Shown here: piece by piece, positions 38,514 through 50,016 of the stretch
Layout: each line of letters starts with the position of its first letter
Position numbering within the stretch: the stretch's first letter is position 1
Source: Neisseria subflava
GTDB taxonomy: Bacteria > Pseudomonadota > Gammaproteobacteria > Burkholderiales > Neisseriaceae
Length of the DNA stretch: 64,000 nucleotides
Assembly (NCBI RefSeq): GCF_003044935.1
Contig: NZ_POXP01000002.1
Coordinates: 372,001-436,000 of the forward strand
Reading direction: 5' to 3'
The notes under the pieces: generated by a model
The model's input: the letters and a program-made list of their open reading frames with translations, nothing else
What the model was told of the DNA's origin: nothing
The model's database searches: none
Position numbers and translations under genes: made by a program

Positions 38514-39785
38514 TTAACGGTTGATGGCTTTATCGGCAATGTCTTTACGGTATTGCATACCGTCAAAACGGATTGTTTCCAATGCCTCATAAGCCTTGCT
38601 TTTAGCTTGTGCAACATCATCGCCCAAACCGACTACACACAACACACGGCCGCCGTTGGTTACCACTTCGCCTTTTTCATTCGTTGCAGTACCGGCATGG
38701 AAAACTTTACCGATTTGATTGGCCTTATCCAAGCCAAAGATCACATCGCCTTTTTTCGGAGAATCAGGATAGTTTTGTGCGGCCAACACTACGCCTACCG
38801 CAGTCTGCGGATTCCATTCGGCAGCGACACTATCCAGTTTGCTGTCGATTGCCGTTTCAATCAAATCCACCAAATCGCTATCCAAACGGCTCATAATTGG
38901 CTGGGTTTCAGGGTCGCCGAAACGGCAGTTGAATTCGATGGTATAAGGCGCACCAGTTTTATCAATCATCAAGCCTGCGTATAAAAAGCCGGTAAATTCA
39001 TGACCTTCTGCCTTCATACCGGCCACAGTCGGCAAAATAATTTCATTCATCGCGCGCTCGTACACATCAGGCGTTACCACCGGAGCAGGGCTGTATGCGC
39101 CCATACCGCCGGTATTAGGGCCTTTGTCATCATCTAACAGGCGTTTATGGTCTTGACTGGTTGCCATCGGCAAAACATGATTGCCGTCCACCATAACGAT
39201 AAAGCTTGCTTCCTCGCCTTGCAGGAAATCTTCAATCACGACGCGCGCGCCTGCATTGCCCATTTTGTTGCCCAACAACATATCATCAATAGCAGCATGG
39301 GCTTCATCCAAAGTCATGGCGACAATCACGCCTTTGCCGGCAGCCAAACCATCCGCTTTAATAACAATCGGCGCACCTTTTTGATTGACGTAATCATGTG
39401 CAGCATCGGCATTTTCAAAGGTTTGGTACTGCGCAGTTGGAATGTTATATTTTGCCATAAACGCTTTAGCAAAATCCTTTGAGCTCTCCAGCTGGGCCGC
39501 GTATTGAGTCGGGCCAAAAATCTTCAATCCGGCAGCACGGAAGTCATTCACCACACCCGCAGCCAAAGGCGCTTCAGGGCCAACTACGGTAAAGGCAATA
39601 TTTTCATTACGGCAAAAATCAATTAAATCTTGATGTGCCGTTAATGCGATATTCCGCAGTTTAGGCTCAATTGCCGTTCCGGCATTACCAGGTGCAACAA
39701 AGACAGTTTCTACTTTAGACGACTGCGCCAATTTCCAAGCCAGTGCGTGTTCACGTCCACCATTACCAATAACGAGCAATTTCAT
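38514..39785 (-). CDS. purD: Phosphoribosylamine--glycine ligase
   Basis: 423 aa. The N-terminus MKLLVIGNGGREHALAW is the family signature. The ATP-grasp core has KADGLAAGKGVIVA, EDFLQGEEASF and EFNCRFGDPETQ. It forms GAR in purine synthesis. Confidence 0.97.
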   Translation of the reverse strand: MKLLVIGNGGREHALAWKLAQSSKVETVFVAPGNAGTAIEPKLRNIALTAHQDLIDFCRNENIAFTVVGPEAPLAAGVVNDFRAAGLKIFGPTQYAAQLESSKDFAKAFMAKYNIPTAQYQTFENADAAHDYVNQKGAPIVIKADGLAAGKGVIVAMTLDEAHAAIDDMLLGNKMGNAGARVVIEDFLQGEEASFIVMVDGNHVLPMATSQDHKRLLDDDKGPNTGGMGAYSPAPVVTPDVYERAMNEIILPTVAGMKAEGHEFTGFLYAGLMIDKTGAPYTIEFNCRFGDPETQPIMSRLDSDLVDLIETAIDSKLDSVAAEWNPQTAVGVVLAAQNYPDSPKKGDVIFGLDKANQIGKVFHAGTATNEKGEVVTNGGRVLCVVGLGDDVAQAKSKAYEALETIRFDGMQYRKDIADKAINR

Positions 39786-39925
39786 ACCATCTCCTTGAAG
39801 AATAGATGTTGTAAATAAAATTCAATCGATGGAATATTGTTCCATCTTGCATAGCTGTTTCAAATTAAGAATAATATCGCACCAAGACAACCATACTCTA
39901 ATTTCAAACAACGAAAGGACAAATC

Positions 39926-40231
39926 ATGCAAAAACGTATTGACGAAATTCAAAGCAAATACCGCGAATGGTGCGAATTACTGCCACAACTGGAAGCAGAT
40001 ATCGCCCGCTGGAAACATGCTGCAAGCCTCATGCAAGACATGGATGACTTCTATACCAACGAATACCAAGCATGCTATCAAGCCATTGAAGAAGGGGCAG
40101 ATGTTGATTTACGAACACAGGGCGAATACAGCATTATGAGCGAAGATGCCCTATGGAACGCACTGGGAGAATTTCATCAACTGGCTTGGGAACACCTGCG
40201 CTCAAGCGTAAATGCTTTAGACAGATACTAA
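39926..40231 (+). CDS. DUF4298-like acidic protein
   Basis: 101 aa, soluble and helical (MQKRIDEIQSKYREWCELLPQLEADIARWK) with an acidic C-terminal half and YSIMSEDALWNAL. It resembles DUF4298 proteins of unknown role. GAAAGGAC precedes the ATG by a good distance. Confidence 0.75.
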   Translation: MQKRIDEIQSKYREWCELLPQLEADIARWKHAASLMQDMDDFYTNEYQACYQAIEEGADVDLRTQGEYSIMSEDALWNALGEFHQLAWEHLRSSVNALDRY

Positions 40232-40241
40232 GGCTAAAACA

Positions 40242-40293
40242 TCAAAGGCCGCCTGAAACTTTTGATTTCTCAAATATGTTCAGACGACCTTTT
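40242..40293. terminator. Degenerate inverted DUS between DUF4298 and yigZ
   Basis: AGGCCGCCTGAA facing TTCAGACGACCT; both arms carry one change and still pair, so the hairpin rather than the uptake function seems kept. Confidence 0.6.
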
Positions 40294-40903
40294 ATTCAAA
40301 CGACTTCTCAGTATCTACTTCAATTTGGCGCGTATTTTTCCAAGCAGCAATACAAGCTTCATAATCGGCCAACGCTATTTTCACTGTCAACTTACAATCC
40401 AGCTGCAAATCCTGTCCCACAATATCGGCCTGATATTGTTTGGCAATCCGTATGGCCTCATTCAAAACAGGATATTCACATTTCAACCAAACTGTCTTTT
40501 CGACATTCTTTTCAACAACCTCAGCTATCACCAGCGCCTGAGCCGTTGATTCCTTATAGGCATGAATCAAACCGGGAACACCCAATAGCGTACCGCCAAA
40601 ATAGCGCACAACCACAACCAACACATCCGTTACGCCGACAGAATCAATCTGCCCCAGAATAGGACGGCCTGCGCTTCCAGACGGTTCTCCATCATCGTTT
40701 GCACGAAACTGCATTCCATCCACACCCAATCGATAGGCGTAACACCAATGTCGCGCCTTGTGATGCTCTTCCTTTAATAGGTCGAGATATTTCTTCACAT
40801 CGGCTAAAGTGCGAATCGGATAGGCATATGCAATGAAGCGACTGCCTTTATCTTTAAATTCAGCCTGTGTCGGAGTGGTAATGGTTTTATAGGTCGTAAT
40901 CAT
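40292..40903 (-). CDS. yigZ: YigZ/IMPACT-family protein
   Basis: 203 aa. The N-terminal IMPACT domain has KGSRFIAYAYPI, HHKARHWCYAYRLG, DDGEPSGSAGRPIL and RYFGGTLLGVPGL, followed by the C-terminal UPF0029 ferredoxin-like domain. The molecular role in bacteria is unclear. Confidence 0.93.
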   Translation of the reverse strand: MITTYKTITTPTQAEFKDKGSRFIAYAYPIRTLADVKKYLDLLKEEHHKARHWCYAYRLGVDGMQFRANDDGEPSGSAGRPILGQIDSVGVTDVLVVVVRYFGGTLLGVPGLIHAYKESTAQALVIAEVVEKNVEKTVWLKCEYPVLNEAIRIAKQYQADIVGQDLQLDCKLTVKIALADYEACIAAWKNTRQIEVDTEKSFE

Positions 40904-40948
40904 GCCAAAATATTTTCAGACGGCCTTATATAGCAAAGGCCGTCTGAA

Positions 40949-40964
40949 CGTTTCACGTGAAACA
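40949..40964. other. parS-like site (15/16)
   Basis: CGTTTCACGTGAAACA, directly next to the etfA stop. It differs from the ParB consensus TGTTTCACGTGAAACA only at the first base. Confidence 0.85.
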
Positions 40965-41897
40965 TTAGTTTTTCAGTGCTTCAGTCAGTTGAGGCACAAC
41001 TTCAAACAAATCACCAACCAAGCCATAATCTGCTACATTGAAAATCGGAGCGTCAGCATCTTTGTTGATAGCAACGATCACTTTACTGTCCTGCATACCG
41101 GCAACGTGTTGGATAGCTCCGGAAATACCGATAGCGAAGTACAGTTGCGGCGCAACCACTTTACCGGTTTGTCCGACTTGGGCATCGTTTGGCGCATACT
41201 CGGCATCCACTGCTGCACGGGATGCCCCAATCGCCGCACCCAAAACATCAGCCAAAGGAGTCAATACTTCATTGAATTTTTCAGCGCTGCCCAATGCACG
41301 ACCACCGGAAACAATCACTTTTGCCTGAGTCAATTCTGGGCGGTCAGACTGGGAAAGTTGACGGTTTACGAAACGGCTCAGGTTTTGAGCAGGCGTTGCC
41401 TCAACATTAATCACTTCTGCATTACCGCCTTGTCCGGCAGCATCAAATGCTGTCGCACGGAAAGTCAGTACCAATTTTTCAGAATTGGATTGAATAGTTT
41501 CAAATGCATTACCGGCATAAATCGGACGAACAAATGTCGAGTTATCCACAACTTCGGTTAAATCGGAAACTTGTGGTACATCCAACAGGGCAGCAACCCG
41601 GGGCAACAGATTTTTACCAAACGCAGTTGCAGTCGCAGCCACATAGCGGTAATCCGCAGCCAGTTTAACAACCAAAGGCGCTAATTCTTCTGCCAAGCCT
41701 TCAGCGTAATAGGGCGCATCGGCTACCAAAACTTTCGCTACGCCTGCAACCTGTTTTGCCTCTTCAACCACCGCAGCAGCATTACTGCCAGCAACCAATA
41801 AATCTACATTACCTAATTTAGCGGCAGCTGTTACCGCATGCAAAGTGGCAGGATTCAAATGTTGGTTATTATGTTCCGCAATAATCAATACGCTCAT
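40965..41897 (-). CDS. etfA: Electron transfer flavoprotein alpha subunit
   Basis: 310 aa. The FAD-binding C-terminal motif is SGRALGSAEKFNEVLTPLAD...GASRAAVDAEYAPNDAQVGQTGK, with YFAIGISGAIQH. It forms a heterodimer with EtfB, encoded 10 nt upstream, and passes electrons from acyl-CoA or other dehydrogenases to the quinone pool. Confidence 0.96.
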   Translation of the reverse strand: MSVLIIAEHNNQHLNPATLHAVTAAAKLGNVDLLVAGSNAAAVVEEAKQVAGVAKVLVADAPYYAEGLAEELAPLVVKLAADYRYVAATATAFGKNLLPRVAALLDVPQVSDLTEVVDNSTFVRPIYAGNAFETIQSNSEKLVLTFRATAFDAAGQGGNAEVINVEATPAQNLSRFVNRQLSQSDRPELTQAKVIVSGGRALGSAEKFNEVLTPLADVLGAAIGASRAAVDAEYAPNDAQVGQTGKVVAPQLYFAIGISGAIQHVAGMQDSKVIVAINKDADAPIFNVADYGLVGDLFEVVPQLTEALKN

Positions 41898-41907
41898 TTC
41901 ATACTCC

Positions 41908-42657
41908 TTAGATCACTTTGGCTTCGTTTTTCAGCTTTTCAACCAACTCGGCAACATCAGCCACTTTCACACCGGCTTGACGTGCTTTAGGTTCGGCAAA
42001 TTTCACGGTATTCAAACACGGAGAAATATCCACAGCCAAATCGGCAGGACTTAATTTTTCCAAAGGCTTTTTCTTTGCCGCCATGATATTAGGAAGTTTG
42101 ACAAAGCGTGGTTCGTTCAAACGCAAATCTGCACTGATGACCGCAGGCAGCTTCAATGCAACAGTCTCTTCGCCGCCGTCAATTTCACGGGTTACCAATG
42201 CTTCTTCGCCTTCAATTTGCACTTTTGATGCAAAAGTACCTTGAGCCGCATTCAACAACGCAGCCAGCATTTGGGCAACTTGGTTGGCGTCATCGTCAAT
42301 TGCCTGTTTACCCAGCAATAAAATTTGCGGATTTTCTTTATCCGCAACAGCTTTCAGCAATTTCGCAACGGCCAAAGGCTCCAACTTCGCATCAGTTTCA
42401 ACATGAACCGCACGGTCGGCACCCATCGCCAAAGCAGTACGCAACGTCTCTTCGCATTTTTTCTCGCCAAGAGAAACAGCAACAATCTCGCTTACTTTTC
42501 CGGCTTCTTTCAAACGGACAGCTTCTTCTACCGCGATTTCATCAAACGGGTTCATCGACATTTTGACATTACCGATATCCACATCGGAACCATCGGCTTT
42601 CACACGAACTTTGACGTTATAGTCCACTACGCGCTTTACTGCGACCAGTGCTTTCAT
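41908..42657 (-). CDS. etfB: Electron transfer flavoprotein beta subunit
   Basis: 249 aa: [57 protein letters not shown] and the AMP-binding core. First gene of the etfBA pair. The 184-nt leader contains no other motif I can name. Confidence 0.96.
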   Translation of the reverse strand: MKALVAVKRVVDYNVKVRVKADGSDVDIGNVKMSMNPFDEIAVEEAVRLKEAGKVSEIVAVSLGEKKCEETLRTALAMGADRAVHVETDAKLEPLAVAKLLKAVADKENPQILLLGKQAIDDDANQVAQMLAALLNAAQGTFASKVQIEGEEALVTREIDGGEETVALKLPAVISADLRLNEPRFVKLPNIMAAKKKPLEKLSPADLAVDISPCLNTVKFAEPKARQAGVKVADVAELVEKLKNEAKVI

Positions 42658-42841
42658 TCAATTCTCCTAAAAAGAATGTCCATCAAATCTAGCATACTGC
42701 TTTTGATACATTCTTTATATAAAATCCAATTCGGTTTTCACCAACATGATAAAACCAAATTTGTATAAATCTTGGTAAATAGAGCGGAATTATATCATTT
42801 CTAAAGCATTTACTCAGAAAATAAATCCAACTCCCCAGCAA

Positions 42842-43810
42842 TTATTTACCGTATGCTGCAACACAATCCATCAAGGTTTGATAAACCTCGTCAATATTGG
42901 GAATTTGAGCAATACCGCCTAAATTTTTTGCATAAGCCGAAACTTGAACGCCGGTCTTGGCCGGATCTGTATCTGTATAAATTCCTACAACAGGCTTTTC
43001 CAGCGCATTAGCAAGATGCAGCAGTCCGGTATCTACGCCAATAATACCCTCTGCGTTTTTCAATAAAAATGCAGCCTGTAATAAATTCATTTTGTCGCAA
43101 ACCGAAGCAAACGATAAATCGCTTGCAATCTGTTCGGCACGCATTTTTTCGATTTCATTTCCCCACGGCAGATACACATTGCATTGTTGTTCTTCATTCA
43201 ACTTTTTCAATAATGCACGCCAGTGTTCTACCGGCCATAATTTACTGTCGCGACTGGTTGCATGCAAAGCAACGTAATAAGGGGATTGCAAATTTTTCAG
43301 ACGGCCTGATTCAGGAACCGACAAACCAAATACCTGCGTCTCAGGCATTGTATAACCAAATACTTGGGCAAATAATTCACGGTTTCGCCAAACCGCATTT
43401 TTGCCTTTCGGTACGACAAACGTTTTACTGTATGCAAGGGCAGCCAAACTTTCACGCGCGCTGTGTTTATCCAAACCGTAAATAGGGGATTTCGCCATTT
43501 TGGCAAAGCATGCGCTTTTAATCAGTCCTTGACTATCTAAAACAAAATCAAAAGATTCAGCCTGCAAATCCGTTTTCAGACGGCCTATTTCACGCCACGT
43601 TTCAGCCTGAAAAAGGTGTTTGCGCCACTGCCGCCATTTCATTACATGAACTTTTTTGACAAAAGGATGCAAGCAGGCAATATCTGCAAACCCTGCCTCA
43701 CACAGCCAATGGAGCTCCACATCAGGACATTGTCGCGCTAAATCTTCAACTGCGGGCAACGTATGAATTAAATCGCCCATACTGGACAAGCGGACAAGTA
43801 AAATCTTCAT
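42842..43810 (-). CDS. waaC: Lipopolysaccharide heptosyltransferase I
   Basis: 322 aa, glycosyltransferase family 9: MKILLVRLSSMGDLIHTLPA at the start, HATSRDSKLWP in the middle and GVDTGLLHLANALEKPVVGIYTDTDP at the sugar-nucleotide site. It adds the first heptose to Kdo in the LOS inner core. Confidence 0.95.
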   Translation of the reverse strand: MKILLVRLSSMGDLIHTLPAVEDLARQCPDVELHWLCEAGFADIACLHPFVKKVHVMKWRQWRKHLFQAETWREIGRLKTDLQAESFDFVLDSQGLIKSACFAKMAKSPIYGLDKHSARESLAALAYSKTFVVPKGKNAVWRNRELFAQVFGYTMPETQVFGLSVPESGRLKNLQSPYYVALHATSRDSKLWPVEHWRALLKKLNEEQQCNVYLPWGNEIEKMRAEQIASDLSFASVCDKMNLLQAAFLLKNAEGIIGVDTGLLHLANALEKPVVGIYTDTDPAKTGVQVSAYAKNLGGIAQIPNIDEVYQTLMDCVAAYGK

Positions 43811-43821
43811 ATTTTGGAAAA

Positions 43822-43837
43822 TGTTTCACGTGAAACA
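43822..43837. other. Perfect parS site
   Basis: TGTTTCACGTGAAACA, 16 of 16 bases of the ParB consensus, in the gap between pncA and waaC. Confidence 0.92.
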
Positions 43838-43857
43838 ACAGAATTTAAAAATATAAT

Positions 43858-44493
43858 TTATTGATTATTAATGTATTTTCTTATTTCTTCGGCGTTTTCT
43901 AAAATAATAGCCCCGGCAGAATGCATTTCCTGCCATGCAGATTCAACCGTTTCCGGAGCAATGCCACGGCAAGCAGCCTGATTGACAATGACTTTCCAAG
44001 CCCCGCCTTTAAGCAACTGTAAAACCGTTGTCTTCACACAATAATCCGTTGCCAAACCGCCGACAATAACTGTATCTGCATTTTGACAGCGCAACCATTC
44101 GATCAAACCTGTACTGAGCTTTTCCTCAATATCGTGAAAACATGCGCCGTAAGGATGTAACTCAGGATCGACGCCTTTCCAAACACAATAATCGTATTCC
44201 TTGGCTGAAGGCAGGCCATCCAACAACTCATAGCCATATGTTCCAACCATCGCATGTGACACCCAAGTCAAATCCGCATCGGGTAAACCCGTCGGTTTTA
44301 ACATATCAACAGGATTATCCACAAGCCATTTTGCCGCGACATGATGCGCATCTTTCGTCATAACGCGTAAATCCGCCAATGCGGCTTGGACATTGAGTTC
44401 ATCCGCAATCAGATGACCTTCGGCAACAGGTAATTCTTTCGGGCACAAAGGCGTAAACGTTTTTTGTGCATCTACATCGATAGAAACAATCAT
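43858..44493 (-). CDS. pncA: Nicotinamidase
   Basis: 211 aa isochorismatase fold. The catalytic Asp is in SIDVDAQKTF, the metal/active-site region is TKDAHH (Asp-His), and the nucleophile Cys is in VGGLATDYCVKTT. It converts nicotinamide to nicotinate in NAD salvage. DVDAQKTF differs slightly from the common DVQNDF but keeps the Asp. Confidence 0.92.
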   Translation of the reverse strand: MIVSIDVDAQKTFTPLCPKELPVAEGHLIADELNVQAALADLRVMTKDAHHVAAKWLVDNPVDMLKPTGLPDADLTWVSHAMVGTYGYELLDGLPSAKEYDYCVWKGVDPELHPYGACFHDIEEKLSTGLIEWLRCQNADTVIVGGLATDYCVKTTVLQLLKGGAWKVIVNQAACRGIAPETVESAWQEMHSAGAIILENAEEIRKYINNQ

Positions 44494-44650
44494 GTATTAA
44501 TTTAACCTATTGATTTTATTTTAAATAATTTAAATTATTCATTTATTGCCAATGTACGGACATTTGGAATAAATGCTTTGTATTATAACAAATTACTACT
44601 GCAAAATGTGGGAAAACATCTGTGATATGATGACAGTTTGCACAGAATAT

Positions 44651-44659
44651 TTATCCACA
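44651..44659 (+). promoter_or_regulatory. DnaA box immediately upstream of trmO
   Basis: TTATCCACA ends 4 nt before the trmO start codon, where bound DnaA could affect translation or transcription start. Confidence 0.7.
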
Positions 44660-44663
44660 AATT

Positions 44664-45338
44664 ATGTCCTATTCGATTACGCCTATTGCAACCGTTCATT
44701 CCCCCTACAAACAAAAATTCGGCATTGCCCGCCAACCAGGTTTGGTTCCTGCGGCAGAAATTTGCATTAAACTCACTCCTGAATTTACCGCTGACAGCGT
44801 TCGGGGCTTGGAAGATTTCGACTATGTGTGGATAAGTTTTATTTTCCACGGCGTATTGGATGAAGGTTGGGCGCAAATGGTGCGTCCGCCACGGCTTGGA
44901 GGCAAACAAAAAATGGGCGTATTTGCCACACGCAGCCCGCACCGCCCCAATCATCTCGGTTTATCCCTGCTAAAACTCGAACGCATCGAATCAGGCAAAC
45001 CTGTCCGCATCTATTGCAGCGGTGCAGACCTGTTGGACGGTACTCCGGTAGTGGATATCAAACCCTACATCCCGTTTGTGGAATCCAAACCTGACGCATC
45101 ATCAGGCTTTGTCAGCGGCAAACCTGAAGAATTGAGTGTAGTCTGGGCAGAAAGTACGCTTGCGGAACATTTATCCACAGAAGAAAAACATCTCATTGAA
45201 CAAAGCATCGCCCAAGATCCCCGTCCTGCCTATCAAGATATTCCCGAACGGGTTTATGTAATGAATATTGCAGATTATGAAGTGCAGTTTAGGATAGAAA
45301 ACAAATGTGCCACAGTGATTAAACTATCCACAATCTGA
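44664..45338 (+). CDS. trmO: tRNA m6t6A37 methyltransferase TrmO
   Basis: 224 aa. It has the TsaA/YaeB signature IATVHSPYKQKFGIARQPGLV, RPPRLGGKQKMGVFATRSPHRPNHLGLS and LDGTPVVDIKPYIP. It adds a methyl group to t6A in tRNA-Thr. The t6A precursor enzyme tsaC is encoded 6 kb away. One DnaA box is inside and one just before the gene. Confidence 0.95.
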   Translation: MSYSITPIATVHSPYKQKFGIARQPGLVPAAEICIKLTPEFTADSVRGLEDFDYVWISFIFHGVLDEGWAQMVRPPRLGGKQKMGVFATRSPHRPNHLGLSLLKLERIESGKPVRIYCSGADLLDGTPVVDIKPYIPFVESKPDASSGFVSGKPEELSVVWAESTLAEHLSTEEKHLIEQSIAQDPRPAYQDIPERVYVMNIADYEVQFRIENKCATVIKLSTI

Positions 45339-45363
45339 TTGCAAATTGAATCTATCTACAAAC

Positions 45364-45397
45364 AAAAGGCCGTCTGAAATGTTCAGACGGCCTTTTA
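45364..45397. terminator. Inverted DUS terminator between trmO and gapA
   Basis: Perfect arms, 4-base loop, T4; converging genes. Confidence 0.85.
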
Positions 45398-45433
45398 ATT
45401 ATCCATAGACTGATTGATTCAGCCCGTTATCCT

Positions 45434-47089
<1,656 letters not shown>

Positions 47090-48004
47090 ATGCTGCAACG
47101 GACTTTAGCCAAATCAGTAAGCGTTACTGGCGTTGGCCTGCATTCGGGCGAAAGGGTCGCTCTGACTTTGCATCCTGCCGAAGAAAACAGCGGTATTTCG
47201 TTCCGCCGTACCGATTTAAGTGGGGAAATGGGCGAAATAATCAAATTGAATCCTTATTTGATCAACGATACCCGCCTCTCTTCAACCATCGTTACCGATA
47301 AAGGCGTGCGCATCGGCACGATTGAACACATTATGTCGGCTCTGTCTGCCTATGGCATCGACAATGCCTTGATTGAATTGAACGCACCCGAAATTCCGAT
47401 TATGGACGGCTCCAGCCTGCCGTTTATTTACCTTTTACAAAATGCAGGCGTTGTCGATCAAAAAGCCCAAAAACGTTTTCTAAAAATCCTCAAACCTGTT
47501 GAAATCAAAGAAACCGGAAAATGGGTGCGCTTTACGCCTTACGATGGCTTTAAAGTTACTTTAACCATCGAATTTGACCACCCCGTATTCAATCGCAGCG
47601 CACCTACTTTCGAGATTGATTTTGCAGGAAAATCCTATATTGATGAGATTGCCCGTGCCCGTACCTTCGGCTTTATGCACGAAGTGGAAATGATGCGCGC
47701 CCACAATCTCGGACTGGGCGGCAATTTGAACAACGCCATCGTGATTGACGACATGGATGTTTTGAATCCGGAAGGTTTGCGCTATCCCGATGAATTTGTC
47801 CGCCACAAAATCCTTGATGCTATTGGCGATTTATACATTGTCGGCCATCCGATTATCGGCGCATTTGAAGGTTACAAATCAGGCCATGCCATCAATAATG
47901 CATTGTTGCGTGCCGTTTTGGCAGATGAAAGCGCTTACGAATGGGTTGAGTTTGCCGATGACGAAGACTTGCCCACTGCTTTTCACGAGTTGCCGGCAGC
48001 CTGA
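47090..48004 (+). CDS. lpxC: UDP-3-O-acyl-GlcNAc deacetylase LpxC
   Basis: 304 aa, the usual size. MLQRTLAKSVSVTGVGLHSG, EHIMSAL (zinc His), DGSSLPFIYLL, GLRYPDEFVRHKILDAIGDL (zinc His/Asp) and FEGYKSGHAINNALLR. It commits UDP-GlcNAc to lipid A. In N. meningitidis and N. gonorrhoeae pilE lies next to lpxC; here ggt does. Confidence 0.96.
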   Translation: MLQRTLAKSVSVTGVGLHSGERVALTLHPAEENSGISFRRTDLSGEMGEIIKLNPYLINDTRLSSTIVTDKGVRIGTIEHIMSALSAYGIDNALIELNAPEIPIMDGSSLPFIYLLQNAGVVDQKAQKRFLKILKPVEIKETGKWVRFTPYDGFKVTLTIEFDHPVFNRSAPTFEIDFAGKSYIDEIARARTFGFMHEVEMMRAHNLGLGGNLNNAIVIDDMDVLNPEGLRYPDEFVRHKILDAIGDLYIVGHPIIGAFEGYKSGHAINNALLRAVLADESAYEWVEFADDEDLPTAFHELPAA

Positions 48005-48030
48005 TAGAAAATAGATAAAGCAGTCCAATG

Positions 48031-48065
48031 AAAAGGTCGTCTGAACCTTTCAGACGGCCTTTTTC
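48031..48065. terminator. Inverted DUS terminator after lpxC
   Basis: One arm is AGGTCGTCTGAA (one base changed), the other perfect; T5 follows. Confidence 0.82.
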
Positions 48066-48183
48066 ATGTCATTTTCCACAAGTAATTATCCACATATTCA
48101 TCCATTTTATCCTATTGAAAAATAAAAATATTAAAATTTAACGTTATTCTTATACACAACTTATCCATATATTTTCTAAAACT

Positions 48184-48223
48184 AAAAGGCCGTCTGAACA
48201 ACTAGGTTTCAGACGGCCTTTTT
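48184..48223. terminator. Inverted DUS terminator after ggt
   Basis: Perfect arms around a 14-base loop, 18 nt from the ggt stop. The 119 bases between it and the lpxC terminator hold a DnaA box (48086-48094) but no gene. Confidence 0.82.
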
Positions 48224-48240
48224 CAGTCAAACTGACAATA

Positions 48241-50016
48241 TCAATCGCCCATGACCTTGCCTTCACGGCGCGGGTCGGCGCCACCGAGCAAACCGTCTTT
48301 GCCGATCACAATGCCTTGCACGCCGGAATTCAAATCGCGGATTTGGACTTTGTAGCCCAGTTTTTCCAACGCAGCCGCTTTATCCGCAGCCGCTGTTTTA
48401 TCCTCGATTTCATACTGGCTGCCGCGATTGAGCATATTCGGCAGTGAAATTGCCGTCTGAATGTCCATACCCCAATCGATATGCGCCACCAGTGTTTTAG
48501 CAATGAAACCGATAATGCGGCTGCCGCCCGGCGAACCAACCGCCATATAAGGTTTTCCGTCTTTCATCACAATGGTCGGCGCCATCGAAGAACGCGGACG
48601 TTTGCCGCCTGCCACGCTGTTTGCCACCGTTTTACCGTCCGCGCCGACAGGGTTGAAGGCAAAATCGGTTAATTCGTTGTTGAGCAGATAGCCGTTTGCC
48701 ATCAGCCCCGAACCGAACGCGTTTTCAATCGAAGTCGTCATCGATACAACGTTACCGTCTTTATCCACAACCACCAAATGGCTGGTGGACGGCAGCTCGA
48801 CCGCCATGCCTTGCGCGTATACCTTGCCGAACTTGCCTGCCTGAACAGTTTCCAATGCCTTGTCGGATTGGCGGATTTCTTTAGCACGCGGTTTCAAATA
48901 AGCCTGAGAAATCATGGCACGGGTCGGAACATTCACAAACGCAGGATCGCCGACATAATAATCACGGTCGGCAAAAGCAATCCGCGACGCATCGCCTATC
49001 CAGCGCCAACTGTGGATATTTTCCACACCCAACGCCTTCATATCCTGATTCTGCAATACACCCAAAATCTGCCCCAAAGCAATCGCGCCCGAACTTGGTG
49101 CGCCCATACCGCAAACTTCATATTCACGATACGGCGCGCAAACCGGTTCACGCTCGATAACGCGGTAGTTTTTCAAATCCGCCATGCTGATTTTGCCAGG
49201 ATTATCCACAGCACCGGTAACGGCACGAACAATATTCTGCGCCTGCATTCCCTGATAAAACGGCGCACTGCCTTTTTCCGCCAACAGGCGCACAGAACGC
49301 GCAAATTCAGGATTTTTCAAAACCGTTCCCGTAGCCAAAGGTTTGCCGTCGGGTAAGAAATAGGCAGCAGTTTGCGGATAACGTTGCAAGGGTTCCAAAT
49401 TTTGTTCGATGGATTTCGCCATACGCGGAGAAACAGCAAAACCCTGTTCCGCCAAAGTAATCGGTTTTTCAAACAAACTTGCCCACGGCAATTTTCCGTA
49501 ACGCTTGTGGACATCTTCGAGCAGCTTCGGAATCCCCGGCACACCGACCGAACGGCCGCCGACCACAGCTTTCATAAAGCCCATCGGTTTGCCGTTTTCG
49601 TCCAAGAAAAGCCCCGGCGTTGCCGCTTTCGGCGCCGTTTCTCGGGCATCAAACGTTGTCAGCTTTTTCGCCTTATTGTCCCAATACACCAAAAACGCGC
49701 CGCCGCCCAATCCGGAAGACTGCGGCTCAACCAGTCCCAAAGTTGTCTGCATGGCAACCATCGCATCTATCGCACTGCCGCCGCGCTTCAAAATTTCATA
49801 ACCGGCTTCAGTTGCCAGCGGATTGGCAGACGCCGCCATATAATGTTTGGCGCGGATTAATTTCTGCTCCGTCAGCCCCGTCCCTTGCTCCGGCGCATGG
49901 TTATCCATAGATACGGAGGGCAGGGAAACTTGAGGCTTTTGAACTGGCTGTTGCGCACAAGCGGCCAAAATCAAAACGGATAACAGGTTAATACTAAAAG
50001 AAAACTTCATATGCAT
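48241..50016 (-). CDS. ggt: Gamma-glutamyltranspeptidase lipoprotein
   Basis: 591 aa. Lipoprotein signal MKFSFSINLLSVLILAAC. The proenzyme cleaves before the catalytic Thr in ELPSTSHLVVVDKDGNVVS. The gamma-glutamyl site is SGLGGGAFLVYWDN and the lid/GG region GSPGGSRII. It cleaves glutathione and gamma-glutamyl peptides in the periplasm. Two DnaA boxes lie inside (48761, 49202). In meningococcus Ggt is reported on the inner-membrane face; the lipobox here suggests lipid anchoring. Confidence 0.95.
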   Translation of the reverse strand: MHMKFSFSINLLSVLILAACAQQPVQKPQVSLPSVSMDNHAPEQGTGLTEQKLIRAKHYMAASANPLATEAGYEILKRGGSAIDAMVAMQTTLGLVEPQSSGLGGGAFLVYWDNKAKKLTTFDARETAPKAATPGLFLDENGKPMGFMKAVVGGRSVGVPGIPKLLEDVHKRYGKLPWASLFEKPITLAEQGFAVSPRMAKSIEQNLEPLQRYPQTAAYFLPDGKPLATGTVLKNPEFARSVRLLAEKGSAPFYQGMQAQNIVRAVTGAVDNPGKISMADLKNYRVIEREPVCAPYREYEVCGMGAPSSGAIALGQILGVLQNQDMKALGVENIHSWRWIGDASRIAFADRDYYVGDPAFVNVPTRAMISQAYLKPRAKEIRQSDKALETVQAGKFGKVYAQGMAVELPSTSHLVVVDKDGNVVSMTTSIENAFGSGLMANGYLLNNELTDFAFNPVGADGKTVANSVAGGKRPRSSMAPTIVMKDGKPYMAVGSPGGSRIIGFIAKTLVAHIDWGMDIQTAISLPNMLNRGSQYEIEDKTAAADKAAALEKLGYKVQIRDLNSGVQGIVIGKDGLLGGADPRREGKVMGD

